64,000 bases of DNA, taken from the NCBI RefSeq assembly GCF_029633825.1, contig NZ_CP090640.1, positions 3,720,001 to 3,784,000 on the forward strand, written 5' to 3'. Origin of the DNA: Burkholderia contaminans. Lineage in GTDB: Bacteria > Pseudomonadota > Gammaproteobacteria > Burkholderiales > Burkholderiaceae. Each line of letters starts with the position of its first letter. The stretch's first letter is position 1. Shown piece after piece: positions 7,805 through 17,027 of this stretch. The position numbers were made by a program, and so were the translations under genes. The notes beneath the pieces are model-generated. The model made no database searches, was not told where the DNA came from, and saw only the letters and a program-made list of their open reading frames with translations.

Positions 7805-9919
7805 TCAGCGTCGCGCGGGCGCCGGCCCCAGATGGGCCCACAGGAACCCGAATTCGGCCGCATCGGCCTCCGCGCGTTCCAGATCGTCGGCGCTGCCGTG
7901 GCCGCCGTCGGTGTTCTCCCAATACCAGACCCGTTCGTGACCGAGCGCCTGCATGCGCGCGGCCATCTTGCGTGCGTGCGCCGGATGCACGCGGTCGTCA
8001 CGCGTCGACGTCGTCAGCAGTAGCGGGGGATACGCGACGCCTTCGCGCACGCGGTGATACGGCGAGTACGCGGCCAGCGCCGCACCTTCGTGCGGATCGT
8101 CCGGGTCGCCGTATTCGTCGAGCCATGCGGCGCCCGCGTGCAGCTTCGGATAACGCCGCATGTCGAGCAGCGGCACGCGGCAGAGCACCGCACCGAACAG
8201 CTCCGGCCGCTGCACCATGCACGCGGCGACCAGCAATCCGCCGTTGCTGCCGCCCTCGATGCCGAGCTGCGCGGCAGTCGTCACGCCGGTGGCGGCCAGA
8301 TCCTCGGCCACCGCGATGAAATCGTCGAAGGAACGCTGGCGGTGTTCGCGCTGCGCATCGACGTGCCAGCGCGGCCCGAACTCGCCGCCGCCGCGGATGT
8401 GCGCGAACGCCATCACGCCGCCGCGCTCGAGCCACCCGATACCGAACGCATCGCTGTAGCCCGGCAGGTTCGGGATCGCAAAACCGCCATAGCCCGACAG
8501 CAGGCACGGCCGCGCGACACGCGTGGCGCCGTCGGCCACGTCGAGTGCATCGCGCGGCCCGATCAGCGTGTACGGCACCGTCGTGCCGTCTTGCGAGCGC
8601 GCGCTCGCGCGGCGCACGACGAGCCCGGCCGCGTCGAACTGCACCGGCGGCCGGTCGAGCAGCACGCGGCGCGACGGCGCATCGTCCGCGCGATCCGCAA
8701 GGTCGGCCAGCCAGCATTCGGGCGGATCGAGACAGGTGTCGACGTCCACGTAAATCTCGTCGTTCAGCGTCGACTCGACGGGCTCGACGTCGATCTGCGC
8801 ATCGCCCGGCCCAGGCCATTCGAACGGCCGCGCGTCCCACGTCCATGTGCCGTCGTCGGCCTGGCTCGGCTGCCACAGCATCGTGCGGTTGTGCACGTCG
8901 TCGAGCCAGCTCGCGATCAGCGTCGTGCGCGTGTGCGTCCACGTGCACGCGGACGTCGACGGTTGCGGCGCGAACAGCGTCGTGAATTCGCGCGCCCCGG
9001 CCAGGAACGCCTGCTCGCGGATCGCGAGCAGCGAACCGCCCGCATGGCGCACGCCGTCGCAATCCCAGTCGAGGCGCGGCTCCAGCATGAGCCAGCCTTC
9101 CCAGAACCCGACCTCGACGTGGGTCGGCACGTCGTAGCGCGCCCACTCGCCCGCCTCCGTCAAGCGGTACGCATGTGCGTCGAAGAAATCGACGCTGCGC
9201 CACGCGACGTGACGGTTGTCGATCGGATCGAAACCCGCACCCGCACTGATGTCGTCGGGTTCGCCGCGGAAGACGACGGGCGCATCGGCAAGCGCGGTGC
9301 CACGCACCCAGCGCCGCGCTTCATACGGATAGCCGGCCGCGGTCGCATGCGCTTCGCCGCGATCCCAGCTCACGTAGACGGTATCGCGATCGATCCAGCC
9401 GACCGTGTGATGCCCCGGCTCGTCGATCGTGAAGCCGCCGTCGACGAAACGGCGCTCGACGAGATCGAATTCGCGCACGACGACCGCATCGGCGCCGCCC
9501 GGCGACAGCGACAGCAGCGCGCGATCGCCGTCCGGGTACAGGATCGCGTCCTGCTCGAACACCCACGACTCGCCCTCCTGCGCACCGAGCGCGTCGACGT
9601 CGAGCAGCGTTTCCCACGCCGGCTTTCCCGCGCGCCAGTCGTCCCAGCGCGTGCGGCGCCACAGCCCCTTCGGATGAAGATCGTCCTGCCACAGGTCGTA
9701 GGCCCAGTCGCGCCAGCGGGTCGGAATCACCGGGCGCTCGCGCGGCAGGTACGCTTTGGCGAGGCGCGCCGTCAGCGCGCGATACGCGTCGTCGTCACGC
9801 AGCGCGGCGCGCGTGCGCGCATTCTGCTCGTCGACCCACGTGCGGGCGCGCTTGCTGTCGAGCGCTTCGAGGAAACGGAACGGGTCGGCCCCGGCGGGCC
9901 AACGGAAGGAATCAGACAT
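7805..9919 (-). CDS. Prolyl oligopeptidase-family serine peptidase (S9)
   Basis: A 704-residue S9A peptidase: an N-terminal beta-propeller gates a C-terminal alpha/beta hydrolase domain. The nucleophile Ser558 is in GGSNGGLL and the catalytic histidine is about residue 674 in DGGHGSAD; the aspartate should lie between them near TSTRDDRVHP. GGFAIPNLPGYSDAFG and AHIRGGGEFG are standard S9A segments. No signal peptide is evident, so it is probably cytoplasmic and cuts peptides after proline or a related residue. The start is the second methionine (MSDSFRWP), which fits the family; an ATG seven codons earlier is possible. It lies downstream of ntrC on the same strand with a gap of about 90 bases. 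Confidence 0.9.
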   Translation of the reverse strand: MSDSFRWPAGADPFRFLEALDSKRARTWVDEQNARTRAALRDDDAYRALTARLAKAYLPRERPVIPTRWRDWAYDLWQDDLHPKGLWRRTRWDDWRAGKPAWETLLDVDALGAQEGESWVFEQDAILYPDGDRALLSLSPGGADAVVVREFDLVERRFVDGGFTIDEPGHHTVGWIDRDTVYVSWDRGEAHATAAGYPYEARRWVRGTALADAPVVFRGEPDDISAGAGFDPIDNRHVAWRSVDFFDAHAYRLTEAGEWARYDVPTHVEVGFWEGWLMLEPRLDWDCDGVRHAGGSLLAIREQAFLAGAREFTTLFAPQPSTSACTWTHTRTTLIASWLDDVHNRTMLWQPSQADDGTWTWDARPFEWPGPGDAQIDVEPVESTLNDEIYVDVDTCLDPPECWLADLADRADDAPSRRVLLDRPPVQFDAAGLVVRRASARSQDGTTVPYTLIGPRDALDVADGATRVARPCLLSGYGGFAIPNLPGYSDAFGIGWLERGGVMAFAHIRGGGEFGPRWHVDAQREHRQRSFDDFIAVAEDLAATGVTTAAQLGIEGGSNGGLLVAACMVQRPELFGAVLCRVPLLDMRRYPKLHAGAAWLDEYGDPDDPHEGAALAAYSPYHRVREGVAYPPLLLTTSTRDDRVHPAHARKMAARMQALGHERVWYWENTDGGHGSADDLERAEADAAEFGFLWAHLGPAPARR

Positions 9920-10008
9920 TGAGAATGGGCGGAATGGCAAACGGCATGCAAACCGCGATTATGTCCGATCGCGGCGTGCGCGATGCCCGCGCATGCCGCG
10001 AATCGTGC

Positions 10009-11526
10009 TCAGGGCTCCAGATGGAGTTCCTGGATCTTGCGCGTGATCGTGTTGCGGCCGATGCCGAGCCGCTCCGCGGCCTCGACCTTGCGGCCGCGCG
10101 TGAAGTCGAGCGCCTCGCGAATCACGGCCGCCTCGAAGCGGCGTGCGAGTTCGTCCATCACGTCGGCCGAGTTCTCGCGCAACAGCCGTGCGACTTCGGT
10201 ACGCAAGCCATGCTCCCAGACCGGATAGCCCGCCGGTGCGCCGCCGTTCGGCGCGGCTGCGACGGGCGCGGACACCGCCGGCAGCGCACCGAGCGCCGGT
10301 TGCGCGAGCGCAGCCTCGCCACCGCTGCCGTGCGCATCCGTGCCGTCTCCCGTCGCGCCCACCGGCGCACCGGCCGGCACGAGGTCGGGCGGCAGGTCCT
10401 TGATCTCGACCGTCTGCGCGGGCGCCATCACGGTCAGCCAGTTCGCGAGGTTCTCGAGCTGGCGCACATTGCCGGGAAACGCCAGCGACGTGAGGTAAGC
10501 CAGCGCTTCGTCGGACACGCGCTTCGGCTCGACGCCGAGATCGCGCGCGCTCTTCTGCAGGAAGTGGCGCGTGAGCAGCGCGATGTCCTCGCTGCGCTCG
10601 CGCAGCGGCGGAAGGCGCAGCCGGATCACGTTGAGCCGGTGGTAAAGGTCCTCGCGGAACAGCCCCTGCCTCACGCGCGATTCGAGATTCTGGTGCGTCG
10701 CGGCGATCACGCGCACGTTCGCGCGCAGCGGGTTGTGGCCGCCGACCCGATAGAACTGCCCGTCCGACAGCACGCGCAACAGGCGTGTCTGCAGGTCGAA
10801 CGGCATGTCGCCGATTTCGTCGAGGAACAGCGTGCCGTTCTCGGCCTGCTCGAAGCGGCCCTGCCGCGTCGTCTGCGCGCCGGTGAACGCGCCGCGCTCG
10901 TGGCCGAACAGCTCGGATTCGAGCAGGTCCTTCGGAATCGCCGCGGTGTTCAGCGCGATGAACGGCCCGTTCGCACGCGGGCTGTGACGGTGCAGCGCAC
11001 GCGCGACGAGCTCCTTGCCGGTGCCCGATTCGCCGGTGATCAGCACGGTCGCGGCCGAGTGCGACAGGCGGCCGATCGCGCGGAACATGTCCTGCATCGC
11101 GGGCGCCTGGCCGAGCATCTCGGGCGCCTCGGCCACGCGCTCGTCCTGCGGCGCGCCGCCGCGCAGGCTTTCCTCCACCGCGCGGCGGATCAGCTCGACC
11201 GCCTTGTCGACGTCGAACGGCTTCGCGAGATATTCGAATGCGCCGCCCTGGAACGCCGCGACGGCGCTGTCGAGATCGGAGAACGCCGTCATGATGATGA
11301 CGGGCAGGCCCGGCAGGCGCTCGTGCATCGCCTGCAGCAACTCGAGGCCCGAGCCGCCCGGCATCCGGATGTCGGATACGAGCACCTGCGGGGTCTCGTG
11401 GTCGAGCGCGGCCAGCGCGTCACGCACGTTCGCGAAACTCTTCGTCGCGAAGCTGTCCCGGGCGAGCGCCTTTTCGAGCACCCAGCGGATCGATTGGTCG
11501 TCGTCTACTATCCAGATCGGCTTCAT
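10009..11526 (-). CDS. ntrC: Nitrogen regulator NtrC (NR-I)
   Basis: A 505-residue sigma-54 activator in three domains. The receiver has [11 protein letters not shown], phospho-acceptor Asp52 in [10 protein letters not shown] and KPFD. The AAA+ domain has Walker A GESGTGKE near residue 167, the sigma-54-contacting GAFTGA loop after ESELFGHER, and a Walker B in [10 protein letters not shown]. The C terminus carries a Fis-type helix-turn-helix ([19 protein letters not shown]). An alanine/glycine-rich linker of about 60 residues (roughly 395-455) is longer than in E. coli. Phosphorylated by NtrB under nitrogen limitation, it should act on the glnA promoter found upstream. It follows ntrB after 46 bases. 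Confidence 0.96.
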   Translation of the reverse strand: MKPIWIVDDDQSIRWVLEKALARDSFATKSFANVRDALAALDHETPQVLVSDIRMPGGSGLELLQAMHERLPGLPVIIMTAFSDLDSAVAAFQGGAFEYLAKPFDVDKAVELIRRAVEESLRGGAPQDERVAEAPEMLGQAPAMQDMFRAIGRLSHSAATVLITGESGTGKELVARALHRHSPRANGPFIALNTAAIPKDLLESELFGHERGAFTGAQTTRQGRFEQAENGTLFLDEIGDMPFDLQTRLLRVLSDGQFYRVGGHNPLRANVRVIAATHQNLESRVRQGLFREDLYHRLNVIRLRLPPLRERSEDIALLTRHFLQKSARDLGVEPKRVSDEALAYLTSLAFPGNVRQLENLANWLTVMAPAQTVEIKDLPPDLVPAGAPVGATGDGTDAHGSGGEAALAQPALGALPAVSAPVAAAPNGGAPAGYPVWEHGLRTEVARLLRENSADVMDELARRFEAAVIREALDFTRGRKVEAAERLGIGRNTITRKIQELHLEP

Positions 11527-11572
11527 AGGTCGGTCAGATATTGGTGAATCTGGTGAATCGCCATGCTGCCGC

Positions 11573-12715
11573 TCAATGGTCGAGCGGCAGCAGGATCTGA
11601 AATTCGGTACGTCCGGGCCGGCTTTCGACCTCGATCATCCCGTCGTGCTGCTGCACGAACGTCTGCGCGAGCGTGAGGCCGAGGCCGCTGCCGTCGTCGC
11701 GCCCGGACACGAGCGGGTAGAAGATCCGGTCGCGGATTTCCTCCGGAATGCCGGGCCCGTTGTCGATCACGTGCAAGTCCAGTGCCAGCCGGTACAGGCG
11801 CTTCGCGATCGTCACCTTGCGCGCAATGCGCGTGCGCAGCTCGATCTTCGCGTCGCCCTGCGCGATGCGTTCGCGCAGCGCCTGCGCGGCGTTGCGCACG
11901 ATGTTGAGCAGCGCCTGGATCAGTTGCTCCTTGTCGCCGCGCAGGTCCGGCACGCTCACGTCGTAGTCGCGCTCGATCGTGAGCCCGCGCGGGAATTCCG
12001 CGAGCATCACCGCGCGCACGCGTTCGCATACTTCATGAATGTTCACGTCGCCGACGATGTGCGGGTGCCGGTGCGGCTCCAGCAACCGGTCGACGAGCGT
12101 CTGCAGGCGGTCGGACTCCTTGATGATCACCTGCGTGTATTCGCGCAACTCGCCGCGCTCGCGCTCGCCGAGCTCGAATTCGAGCAGCTGGGCTGCGCCG
12201 CGAATGCCGCCGAGCGGGTTCTTGATCTCGTGCGCGAGGTTGCGGATCAGTTGCTTGTTGACCGCGGTCAGGCCGTGGATGCGCTCCTCGCGATCGGTGC
12301 GCGACTGCCGCTCGTTCTCGAACAGCTCCACGAGCACGAAATCGGGCGCGGTCTCGAGGAAGCCGACGATCGCATGCACATGCAGCGGTTCGCGGCCGGG
12401 CCGGTCGAGCACGGTGTCGAGGTGCGTCGCGTGAAAGCGTTCCTCGCCGATCGCGGTGATCGTCGATGCCAGCTCGTTCGCATTCGGAAAGATCTCGCCC
12501 CACGGCCGCTGCGCGAGCTGCCGGCGCGAAATGTCGAGCATCGCCTCCGCGGACGGGTTCGCGAACGCGATCCGCAGCGTCTTGCGATCGAGCACGATCA
12601 CGACCGTCGGCAGCGCTTCCAGCCCCGCCAGCAGGCCCGAGCGTGCGAGCCGCTCGTCGTCCGTCAGTCGCTCGGGCTGCCCCGTTTTCGCCTTGATCAG
12701 ATTCTTCAGAACCAT
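11573..12715 (-). CDS. ntrB: Nitrogen sensor kinase NtrB (NR-II)
   Basis: A 380-residue soluble kinase/phosphatase. An N-terminal PAS-like domain (about 30-130, VIVLDRKTLRIAFANPSAEAML) is followed by the phospho-acceptor His162 in NLAHEIKNPLGGIRGAAQLLE and a HATPase domain with NIVRNAAQAL, DNGPGIP and GSGLGLTLAQTFV. No membrane segment is present, as expected for a protein controlled by PII rather than by an outside signal. It sits between glnA and ntrC in the classic order. A terminator-like hairpin between glnA and ntrB suggests partial read-through from glnA, so that ntrBC stays at low levels until nitrogen limitation. Confidence 0.96.
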   Translation of the reverse strand: MVLKNLIKAKTGQPERLTDDERLARSGLLAGLEALPTVVIVLDRKTLRIAFANPSAEAMLDISRRQLAQRPWGEIFPNANELASTITAIGEERFHATHLDTVLDRPGREPLHVHAIVGFLETAPDFVLVELFENERQSRTDREERIHGLTAVNKQLIRNLAHEIKNPLGGIRGAAQLLEFELGERERGELREYTQVIIKESDRLQTLVDRLLEPHRHPHIVGDVNIHEVCERVRAVMLAEFPRGLTIERDYDVSVPDLRGDKEQLIQALLNIVRNAAQALRERIAQGDAKIELRTRIARKVTIAKRLYRLALDLHVIDNGPGIPEEIRDRIFYPLVSGRDDGSGLGLTLAQTFVQQHDGMIEVESRPGRTEFQILLPLDH

Positions 12716-12763
12716 CTGCGTGCTTGTCGCGCCTCAACGGGCCAGAAAAGGAAAAATCACCGG

Positions 12764-12796
12764 AACAAAAAAGGGACGGCTGGACGCCGCCCCTTT
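12764..12796 (-). terminator. glnA terminator or attenuator
   Basis: On the minus strand a GC-rich stem built from GGGGCGGC and GCCGTCCC (one mismatch-like G-U) is followed by six T. It lies between glnA and ntrB and probably lets some transcription through to ntrBC. Confidence 0.8.
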
Positions 12797-12876
12797 CAGA
12801 CTCCGCCGTTCCCGCCGCAGGCCGCGCGACGGGAACGAACCGGCATGACGGCGCTGAATCGAAGCGCCATCGCCGA

Positions 12877-14292
12877 TTAGAGCGAGTAGTACATCTCGAA
12901 CTCGATCGGGTGCGTCGTCATGCGGAACTTCGCCAGCTCCTGCTCCTTCAGCGCGAGGTACGCGTCGAGCATGCCGTCCGTGAACACGCCGCCACGGGTC
13001 AGGAACTCGCGATCCTTGTCGAGCGCTTCGATTGCCTGGTCGAGACCCGCGCAGACGGTCGGGATCTTTGCATCCTCTTCCGGCGGCAGGTCGTACAGGT
13101 TCTTGTCCGCGGCTTCGCCCGGATGGATCTTGTTCTGGATCCCGTCGAGGCCTGCCATCATCAGTGCCGAGAACAGCAGGTACGGGTTCGCCATCGGATC
13201 CGGGAAGCGCGTTTCGATACGGCGGCCCTTCGGGTTCGACACGTGCGGAATGCGGATCGATGCCGAACGGTTGCGTGCCGAGTAGGCGAGCTTGACCGGT
13301 GCTTCGAAGTGCGGGACCAGACGCTTGTACGAGTTCGTCGTCGGGTTCGTGATCGCGTTCAGCGCACGGGCGTGCTTGATGATGCCGCCGATGTAGAACA
13401 GCGCCAGTTCCGACAGGCCGGCGTAGCCGTTACCCGCGAACAGGTTCTGACCGTCCTTCCAGATCGACTGGTGAACGTGCATGCCCGAACCGTTGTCGCC
13501 GACGACCGGCTTCGGCATGAAGGTTGCCGTCTTGCCGTACGAGTGCGCGACGTTGTGGATGATGTACTTCGACCATTGCGTCCAGTCGGCGCGCTGAACC
13601 AGCGTCGAGAACTTCGTGCCGATTTCGTTCTGGCCCTGGCCCGCCACTTCGTGGTGGTGCACTTCGACCGGGATGCCGAGCTGTTCGAGCAGCAGGCACA
13701 TTTCCGAGCGCATGTCCTGGAACGTGTCGACCGGTGCGACCGGGAAGTAGCCGCCCTTCGTGCCCGGACGGTGGCCCGTGTTGCCGCCTTCGAATTCCTT
13801 GCCGGCCGACCACGGTGCTTCTTCCGAGTTGATCTTCACGAAGCAGCCCGACATGTCCGTGTTCCACTGGACCGAGTCGAAAATGAAGAATTCCGGTTCC
13901 GGACCGAAGTAGGCCGTGTCGCCGATGCCCGTGCTCTTCAGGTACGCTTCCGCGCGCTTCGCGAGCGAACGCGGGTCGCGCTCGTAGCCCTTGCCGTCGG
14001 CCGGCTCGACCACGTCGCAGGTCAGCACCAGGGTCGACTCTTCATAGAACGGGTCGATGAAGGCAGCGGTCGGGTCCGGCATGAGCAGCATGTCCGACGC
14101 CTCGATGCCCTTCCAGCCGGCGATCGACGAGCCGTCGAATGCATGGCCGCTTTCGAACTTGTCTTCGTCAAACGCCGAAACCGGCACCGACACGTGCTGT
14201 TCCTTGCCGCGCGTATCCGTGAAGCGGAAATCGACAAACTTGACGTCCTCGTCCTTCACGAGCTGCATGACGTCGGCGACGGTTTTACTCAT
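12877..14292 (-). CDS. glnA: Glutamine synthetase type I
   Basis: A 471-residue dodecameric ligase that makes glutamine from glutamate, ammonia and ATP. Signatures include [35 protein letters not shown], the metal/ATP segment [42 protein letters not shown] and the adenylylation loop with its tyrosine near residue 400 ([10 protein letters not shown]), so activity should be controlled by GlnE. The start has a strong AGGAG ribosome site. Upstream are a sigma-54 promoter and two NtrC-like sites, so transcription should rise under nitrogen limitation. Downstream come the terminator and ntrBC. Confidence 0.98.
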   Translation of the reverse strand: MSKTVADVMQLVKDEDVKFVDFRFTDTRGKEQHVSVPVSAFDEDKFESGHAFDGSSIAGWKGIEASDMLLMPDPTAAFIDPFYEESTLVLTCDVVEPADGKGYERDPRSLAKRAEAYLKSTGIGDTAYFGPEPEFFIFDSVQWNTDMSGCFVKINSEEAPWSAGKEFEGGNTGHRPGTKGGYFPVAPVDTFQDMRSEMCLLLEQLGIPVEVHHHEVAGQGQNEIGTKFSTLVQRADWTQWSKYIIHNVAHSYGKTATFMPKPVVGDNGSGMHVHQSIWKDGQNLFAGNGYAGLSELALFYIGGIIKHARALNAITNPTTNSYKRLVPHFEAPVKLAYSARNRSASIRIPHVSNPKGRRIETRFPDPMANPYLLFSALMMAGLDGIQNKIHPGEAADKNLYDLPPEEDAKIPTVCAGLDQAIEALDKDREFLTRGGVFTDGMLDAYLALKEQELAKFRMTTHPIEFEMYYSL

Positions 14293-14404
14293 AACCTCTT
14301 CTCCTGATTGAACAATTCCGGCGGACTGGGAACCGCCTCGTTTATCGAGCTGACCGGGGTCTTGCTTTGGCGCAGCGCGCCCCGATTCGACCGAATTCTA
14401 TAAA

Positions 14405-14421
14405 GCAGCTTCCGTGCCACC
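14405..14421 (-). promoter_or_regulatory. Sigma-54 (-24/-12) promoter of glnA
   Basis: The minus strand reads TGGCACGGAAGCTGCT, with GG and GC exactly ten bases apart as sigma-54 requires. The transcription start would be about 100 bases before the glnA ATG. Confidence 0.88.
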
Positions 14422-14518
14422 TATGCGCGAGATTGGCGCGAATCGCGCCGGCGCTCGTCGCGACGGGGCTGTGCTGCGCAATTCCGGGGCTCCGCTGCGC
14501 CCCGCCCGCCAACCCAAA

Positions 14519-14533
14519 GCACCGACATGGTGC
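14519..14533. promoter_or_regulatory. NtrC binding site 1 (glnA enhancer)
   Basis: GCACC-GACAT-GGTGC is a perfect dyad with the known NtrC half-sites. It lies about 105 bases upstream of the -24 element. Confidence 0.85.
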
Positions 14534-14559
14534 AACCATCGCGGCGCGCCCTGCTCGTC

Positions 14560-14574
14560 GAATCATCTTGGTGC
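14560..14574. promoter_or_regulatory. NtrC binding site 2 (glnA enhancer)
   Basis: On the minus strand GCACCAAGATGATTC matches 12 of 15 positions of the E. coli glnA site GCACCAACATGGTGC. Its centre is 41 bases (four helical turns) from site 1, so two NtrC dimers could bind on one face. Confidence 0.65.
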
Positions 14575-14697
14575 GTGCGCACCATTCTGCACTCTTTTGG
14601 TGAGCGCGTGTGGGGTGCGCATACCGTACCCCAGGCGGATATCCGTGCCGCGACGCCGCGCTAGAATGCTCGTTTGACCGATAGGAGACTCCCTGCC

Positions 14698-15162
14698 ATG
14701 AGTACGCTCGACCAGCTTTACGCGAAGGCCGACGAACGCCGCGCACAAGCCTCGCTCAACTACGCCGGGGCACTGCTGCCGGCCGAGGCCTTCGAACTGC
14801 TGCAGCTCGATCCGTCGGCGCGCCTCGTCGACGTGCGCACCCGCGCCGAACTCGACTGGATCGGGCGCCCGCTCGTCGGCGACGGCCAGTACCTGCACCT
14901 CGAATGGACGCGCTACCCGGGCGGCGTGCCGAACGCCGAATTCGTCAACGAACTGAAGGCGGCCCTCCCGGCCGATACGCCTATCCTGTTCCTGTGCCGC
15001 AGCGCCGCGCGCTCGAAGCTCGCCGCGATCGCCTCCACGCAGGCCGGCTTCACGAAGGCCTTCGACCTGCTCGAAGGCTTCGAGGGCGCGAAGGACGCCG
15101 AAGGCCACCGCAAGACGGTCGAAGGCTGGTGCTTCCGGAAACTGCCGTGGATCGGCGCCTGA
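14698..15162 (+). CDS. Rhodanese-like domain protein
   Basis: A 154-residue single-domain rhodanese fold protein, divergent from glnA. The active-site loop is LCRSAARSK, with the nucleophilic cysteine that would carry a persulfide; ARLVDVRTRAELDWIG and FDLLEGFEGAKD are standard CH2A/CH2B-like segments. No signal peptide, so probably cytoplasmic sulfur transfer. The start at 14698 has TAGGAG a few bases upstream; an in-frame ATG eight codons earlier lacks this. The NtrC sites lie between this gene and glnA, so control by NtrC is possible but the gene has no sigma-54 promoter that I can see. Its acceptor is unknown. Confidence 0.88.
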   Translation: MSTLDQLYAKADERRAQASLNYAGALLPAEAFELLQLDPSARLVDVRTRAELDWIGRPLVGDGQYLHLEWTRYPGGVPNAEFVNELKAALPADTPILFLCRSAARSKLAAIASTQAGFTKAFDLLEGFEGAKDAEGHRKTVEGWCFRKLPWIGA

Positions 15163-15225
15163 CGGCACGCCGCTCCCGCCGGTGACGAAACCCCATCGTC
15201 GAGCCGGGCGATGACATGCCGATGA

Positions 15226-15255
15226 CGGGCCGCGTTGCGCGGCCCGTGGTTTTTG
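15226..15255 (+). terminator. Terminator of the rhodanese gene
   Basis: CGGGCCGCG-TTG-CGCGGCCCG is a perfect 9-bp stem with a 3-base loop followed by TGGTTTTT. Confidence 0.85.
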
Positions 15256-15276
15256 CGTGACTGATCGAGGAGCCGC

Positions 15277-16092
15277 TCAGGCGCGCGGCGTGTCGGGTTC
15301 GACGACGTCGCCGCCGAGCAGGTGCACACCTTCGCGCAGCTTCACGTACGCGGCCGCGACCGCTTCCGGTTCGCCCTTCACACCAAGGTCGATGTGACGG
15401 CGCGCGTAGATCCCGCCGCGCTCCGCATCGCCGACGCTCGGCAGGCTGAACACGCGCACGCCCGGGAAATCGCGCTCGATGCGTTCCATCAGCGGCGTGA
15501 GCGTCGATTCCGGCAGTTCGAACACGTACAGCGAGCGCTCCGCGTGCGGCGTCGCGTGATGCAGGTGCGCGTACTTCGTGTCGAGCACCCATTCGATCAT
15601 CGGCCACGCCATCACCGGGAAGCCCGGCACGAAGTGCAGGTCGCCGACCGAGAAGCCGGGAATCCGGTTGTAGCCGTTCGGAATGATCGTCGCGCCCACC
15701 GGGAACACGCCCATGTTGAAGCGGTGCTGGTTCTCCGGCGACTCGAAATCGACCGGCGTGGCCGGATCGGCGTGCGTTTCGCGGATCCGCTCGGAAATCA
15801 GCACCTTCGCTTCCGGATGCAGCTCGAGCGGCACGCCGAGCGCGGCGGCCGCGCACTGGCGCGTGTGGTCGTCCGGCGTCGCGCCGATCCCGCCCGTCGA
15901 GAACACGATGTCGCCCGACGCGATCGCGCGTGCGAGGGTCGCCGTGATGCGCGCCGGATCGTCGCCGACGTATTCGGCCCAGTCGAGCGCGAGGCCGCGC
16001 GCGCCGAGCAGCTCGATGACTTTCGCCAGATGCTTGTCCTGCCGGCGGCCCGAAAGGATTTCGTCGCCGATGATGATGATGCCGATGCTCAT
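15277..16092 (-). CDS. CinA-type molybdopterin-binding domain protein
   Basis: A 271-residue protein with the MoCF/MogA-like fold found at the N terminus of CinA. Signatures: IIIIGDEILSGRRQDKHLAKVIELL at the start and VFSTGGIGATPDDHTRQCAAAALG near residue 75. Full CinA proteins have a C-terminal nicotinamide-nucleotide amidase domain of about 150 residues, which is absent here, so this is the stand-alone form. Its biochemical role is not established; it may act on ADP-ribose-like or pterin compounds as CinA family members do. The start codon overlaps the stop codon of the upstream EI24 gene (ATGA), so the two are coupled. Confidence 0.85.
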   Translation of the reverse strand: MSIGIIIIGDEILSGRRQDKHLAKVIELLGARGLALDWAEYVGDDPARITATLARAIASGDIVFSTGGIGATPDDHTRQCAAAALGVPLELHPEAKVLISERIRETHADPATPVDFESPENQHRFNMGVFPVGATIIPNGYNRIPGFSVGDLHFVPGFPVMAWPMIEWVLDTKYAHLHHATPHAERSLYVFELPESTLTPLMERIERDFPGVRVFSLPSVGDAERGGIYARRHIDLGVKGEPEAVAAAYVKLREGVHLLGGDVVEPDTPRA

Positions 16093-16916
16093 GCCTGCCC
16101 CATGTCGATTGCGGTGGCGCGCGAACTCGCGCGCAGGTCCTCCAGCGCGCGCAGGCAGTAATGCCCGAACCACAGCGCCGAGAAGACGAGGATGAAAGCG
16201 TATACCCAGATCATGGCCGCCGCGACGAACGGGAACAGCACCATCATCCAGACCGACGATACCCACACGAAGGTCGGCACGGTGCCGAGCAGCCCGGTCG
16301 CGACGCCGATGCCGATCAGCGGCCAGCGGTGCCGCCGCACGAGCGCCCGGCGCTCGTCGCGGCTCGCGTGCAGCGCGAGCGCGTCGTAGGTCATCACGCG
16401 GTAGGTGAGCCAGCCCCAGATCACCGGCGGCAGCAGCGCGAAGAACGGCGGAATCAGCCACAGCGGGATCGTGACGACCAGCACGACGACGCCGGCCAGC
16501 GCCGCCCCCAGCGAATTGAACACGCTGCCGAAGAAGGTGCCGCCCCGCTTCGGCTCGAGCGCCGCGAACTGGCGGTTCGCGAGGTGCTTGATCACGACCG
16601 GCATCGAAATCGTCGCGATCAGCAGCAGCACGGTCAGCACGATCAGCGGAATCGCGAGCGACACGACCACGAACGGCGCGACGACCGCATGCAGCTGCGA
16701 CATGCCGATCGCGTCGAACGCGCGGTACAGCATGGCCGTCAGCACGAAGCCGTCGAGCGCGCCGCGTGCGAGGTCCAGCAGCGACTGCCACGAGAACCAC
16801 AGCACGACGCCCCACAGGACGGCCGAGACGAGAAACGGCATCAGGGTGAGCCACAGCATGCGCGGATGCAGTGCACTCGCCAATGCGCGGACGAAGGAAC
16901 GCAGCAAGTCGTTCAT
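16089..16916 (-). CDS. EI24/CysZ-family membrane protein
   Basis: A 275-residue inner membrane protein with about five to six hydrophobic segments (for example LTLMPFLVSAVLWGVVLWF, VVVSLAIPLIVLTVLLLIAT, LAGVVVLVVTIPLWLIPPFF). Organisation and the motif LTYRVMTYDALALHAS fit the EI24 domain shared with the sulfate permease CysZ. Substrate cannot be named; no sulfur assimilation genes are adjacent. The start MNDLLRSFVRAL was chosen over a methionine 23 codons upstream because the extra part resembles untranslated sequence. It overlaps the CinA-type gene by four bases. Confidence 0.82.
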   Translation of the reverse strand: MNDLLRSFVRALASALHPRMLWLTLMPFLVSAVLWGVVLWFSWQSLLDLARGALDGFVLTAMLYRAFDAIGMSQLHAVVAPFVVVSLAIPLIVLTVLLLIATISMPVVIKHLANRQFAALEPKRGGTFFGSVFNSLGAALAGVVVLVVTIPLWLIPPFFALLPPVIWGWLTYRVMTYDALALHASRDERRALVRRHRWPLIGIGVATGLLGTVPTFVWVSSVWMMVLFPFVAAAMIWVYAFILVFSALWFGHYCLRALEDLRASSRATAIDMGQA

Positions 16917-17027
16917 GCGAGCCTGTATCGACGGAGAAAAACGGGGAAAGGATAAACCACGCGGCCCGCATGCGCCAAAGCACATGCGGGCCGCGTGGGA
17001 GAGCCGCTCAAGACGGGAATGGCCGGA

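Noticed and set aside
8054..9922. 622-codon plus-strand frame opposite the prolyl oligopeptidase
   Set aside because: Arginine-rich shadow; the S9 peptidase motifs are on the other strand.
14519..14574. Purely structural hairpin upstream of glnA
   Set aside because: The dyads match NtrC half-sites and lie at a fitting distance from a sigma-54 promoter, so binding sites are the better reading.
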